Assembly (NCBI GenBank): GCA_937976375.1 | Contig: CALJRU010000026.1 | Location: 1 to 7,350 of the forward strand | DNA: 7,350 nt | Source: an uncultured Peptococcaceae bacterium | Lineage (GTDB): Bacteria > Bacillota > Peptococcia > Peptococcales > Peptococcaceae | Direction: 5' to 3' | Part shown: positions 6,198 through 7,350 of the stretch, piece by piece | Numbering within the stretch: position 1 is the stretch's first letter | How the letters are laid out: every line of letters starts with the position of its first letter | Translations under genes and position numbers: made by a program | The notes under the pieces: model-generated | Seen by the model: the letters and a program-made list of their open reading frames with translations, nothing else | The model's database searches: none | What the model was told of the DNA's origin: nothing

Positions 6198-6469
6198 CGT
6201 AAGTTGTCGCCTTACAAAGGGGCACTGTCCTCCCTGAGCAGTATTCAAAGAGACAGACCAATCACTCCGCCTTCGGGCGCTCCTATAAAGCAGGCGCTTG
6301 CGCCTGCATAAGCCAATAAGCTGTTACCATTATGGCCATGCACAGCTTCTCGACGCCGCGGCAGCCGCTGCGGATACAGCCTGCGAGAACTGTGTGCGAC
6401 AATGACCGCACAGCGTTTATATAGATTACTCAGGCGCAGTCCAAATGGCGGGCTGCGCCTGAGCCCATT
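6198..6469 (+). ncRNA. Candidate structured noncoding RNA (eight hairpins)
   Basis: Between the promoter at 6159-6191 and the lipoprotein promoter no ORF has a start with a ribosome binding site. Instead eight hairpins follow one another: 6199-6215, 6225-6256, 6268-6279 (CGCC-TTCG-GGCG, a UUCG tetraloop), 6290-6307 (GCAGGCG around CTTG), 6318-6348, 6356-6373, 6393-6412 and 6429-6463. The 6356-6373 stem has a G-U pair on the plus strand that would be a mismatch on the minus strand, so plus orientation fits. The last hairpin could end the transcript. It matches no RNA family I can name with confidence. The alternative is a dispersed intergenic repeat (REP-like cluster) that happens to lie after a promoter. 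Confidence 0.45.
6429..6469 (+). terminator. Terminator-like hairpin at the end of the candidate RNA
   Basis: CTCAGGCGCAG (6429-6439) and CTGCGCCTGAG (6453-6463) form a perfect 11-bp GC-rich stem with a 13-base loop. The tail is CCCATTT, only partly U-rich. It lies about 80 bases before the lipoprotein promoter and would insulate that promoter from upstream transcription. Confidence 0.5.
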
Positions 6470-6542
6470 TTCGGATTGCTAATCTTTGAACAAAGTGTTA
6501 CGATCATCAAGAAAATGTGGAGATGAATAAATCTGCCGACTT

Positions 6543-6575
6543 CTTAAGGTTCGCTTTAGGTCGCCGCGCTATACT
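6543..6575 (+). promoter_or_regulatory. Response-regulator-type promoter of the lipoprotein gene
   Basis: CTTAAG (6543-6548), five bases, CTTTAG (6554-6559), ten bases, TATACT (6570-6575). The two half-sites are the same as the outer ones of the regulator's own promoter, and the ten-base distance to the -10 is identical. No sigma-A -35 box is present at 17 bases, so activation is likely. The predicted start near 6582 gives a leader of about 53 bases. Confidence 0.72.
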
Positions 6576-6634
6576 GCAAACGTCAATCGGGAACACCATT
6601 CCCATGACGGAAAATTTGAAAGAAGGTACTTTAC

Positions 6635-7240
6635 ATGAAAAAGAAAAAAATAATCTCTCTCCTAATGATTATGCTTGTGGCAGTGTTTGCATTCGCAGGC
6701 TGCAGCAGTTCCAGCGATGAATCTTCATCCACCGATACCAGTGCGTCCAGTGAATCTGAGAACACGACAAGCACCAGCACGGATGAAGACAGCAGCATCA
6801 TGATTGGTGAAATCACCGCCATCAATGACGGCGAAATGACCCTTTCCTTGTATGACTCAGACAGCACAGTGACCGATGTTACCGATATCGACACCTCCGA
6901 ACTGACCGCCAGCGGCGAAAGTGAAACTGTAGACATTCAGGAAGATGCTAAAGTAGAACGCATCTCCGATGGTGTCACCCAGACTGCAGCTGTTGATTCT
7001 TTGGCAGTGGGCGACATGGTTGCCATCAGCGATGAAGATGGTCAGCTTATCGCTATTCTGGATATGGACGATACCACCAGCGACAGCACCACTGGTACAA
7101 CAAGCACTGACAGCGATACGATGACAGACACTGATACAAGCAGTGATGCTTCAACCACAACCAGCAGCAGTACCTCAACAGGCAGCAGTGATACAACCTC
7201 TACAAGTGGCAGCAGTGAAAATACTGTCACCGTTGACTAA
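6635..7240 (+). CDS. Acidic Ser/Thr/Asp-rich lipoprotein, predicted two-component target
   Basis: This encodes 201 residues. The signal peptide has K2-K5, a hydrophobic core (6-19) and a lipobox F-A-G-C with lipidation Cys23; Phe at -3 is less usual than Leu. After a Ser/Asp/Glu-rich linker (24-54) comes a globular stretch at about 55-145 (I-G-E-I-T-A-I-N-D-G, later L-A-V-G-D-M-V-A-I-S and Q-L-I-A-I-L). This resembles the small beta-rich DUF5666-like domains of bacterial surface proteins; that assignment is tentative. Residues 146-201 are almost only Ser, Thr, Asp and Gly. The mature protein has just two basic residues, K106 and R109, so it is extremely acidic. AGAAGG lies eight bases before the ATG. 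The start of the gene holds A-runs (A5 and A7) in the lysine codons. The protein is anchored outside the membrane and may bind cations or act in envelope sensing; both are inferences. Its promoter carries the response-regulator box. Confidence 0.85.
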   Translation: MKKKKIISLLMIMLVAVFAFAGCSSSSDESSSTDTSASSESENTTSTSTDEDSSIMIGEITAINDGEMTLSLYDSDSTVTDVTDIDTSELTASGESETVDIQEDAKVERISDGVTQTAAVDSLAVGDMVAISDEDGQLIAILDMDDTTSDSTTGTTSTDSDTMTDTDTSSDASTTTSSSTSTGSSDTTSTSGSSENTVTVD

Positions 7241-7350
7241 TCCTCAACCTATCTCTTCAATTCTATCCTCCAAATAGTGGAAACACCGTCCAGCAGTGAT
7301 TAGCCCCCAGTCAAGTAGAGAGGGTAAATAACAAAAATCATTTTTCATCA

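Noticed and set aside
6198..6420. 6S RNA, because of a CCCTGAGCAGTATT-like stretch near 6232 and ACAGCCTGCG near 6376
   Set aside because: The short similarities are not arranged in one long closing stem with a central bubble, and the region folds better as separate hairpins.
6332..6424. 30-codon ORF (ATG at 6332) within the hairpin-rich region
   Set aside because: No ribosome binding site lies before it, and its sequence is made of hairpin arms; the open frame follows from GC-rich composition.
6517..6720. 67-codon plus-strand ORF over the lipoprotein start
   Set aside because: It runs through the promoter box and the ribosome binding site of the lipoprotein gene, has no good ribosome binding site of its own and reads the lipoprotein in another frame.

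Overview
The window looks like chromosomal DNA from a low- to mid-GC Gram-positive bacterium (Bacillota). The signs are strong AGGAGG-type ribosome binding sites, sigma-A-like promoters, a lipoprotein with a Gram-positive-style tail, a small TIGR04076-type protein and an OmpR-type two-component pair. A gut Erysipelotrichia- or Clostridia-like host is plausible, but the sequence alone does not prove it. The two-component genes are visibly richer in GC than the transporter genes and their AT-rich spacers.

Left third, minus strand (1-3420): two tandem transporter genes of the SLC13/DASS type (1957-3420, then 306-1772) are 68% identical without a gap and each has its own promoter of nearly identical layout. 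Downstream of them is an 18-codon ORF (81-137) with a perfect ribosome binding site, its own promoter and a terminator. It reads like the first residues of an old-yellow-enzyme flavoprotein and may be a deletion remnant or a leader peptide. The spacers hold a 16-bp perfect inverted repeat (239-290), an overlapping alternative inverted repeat (229-256) and a 14-bp perfect palindrome just after the predicted start of transcription of the second transporter gene.

Middle (3421-4133): a plus-strand gene for an 87-residue cysteine-containing TIGR04076-type protein, followed by a strong terminator. The remaining 140 bases up to the sensor kinase gene hold only a weak AT hairpin.

Right part (4134-7350): a response regulator gene and a sensor kinase gene on the minus strand overlap by four bases (ATGA). 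Divergent from them are a 360-base stretch without a convincing gene but with eight consecutive hairpins, and then a gene for a very acidic Ser/Thr/Asp-rich lipoprotein. The main observation is that three promoters here share one architecture: two or three six-base half-sites of CTTAAG/CTTTAG type with an 11-bp period, then exactly ten bases, then a -10 box. One drives the regulator-kinase operon, one the hairpin-rich stretch and one the lipoprotein gene. This is the layout of a PmrA/OmpR-type binding site, so the local response regulator probably controls itself, the lipoprotein and a putative structured RNA. The last 110 bases (7241-7350) show no gene and no clear terminator.
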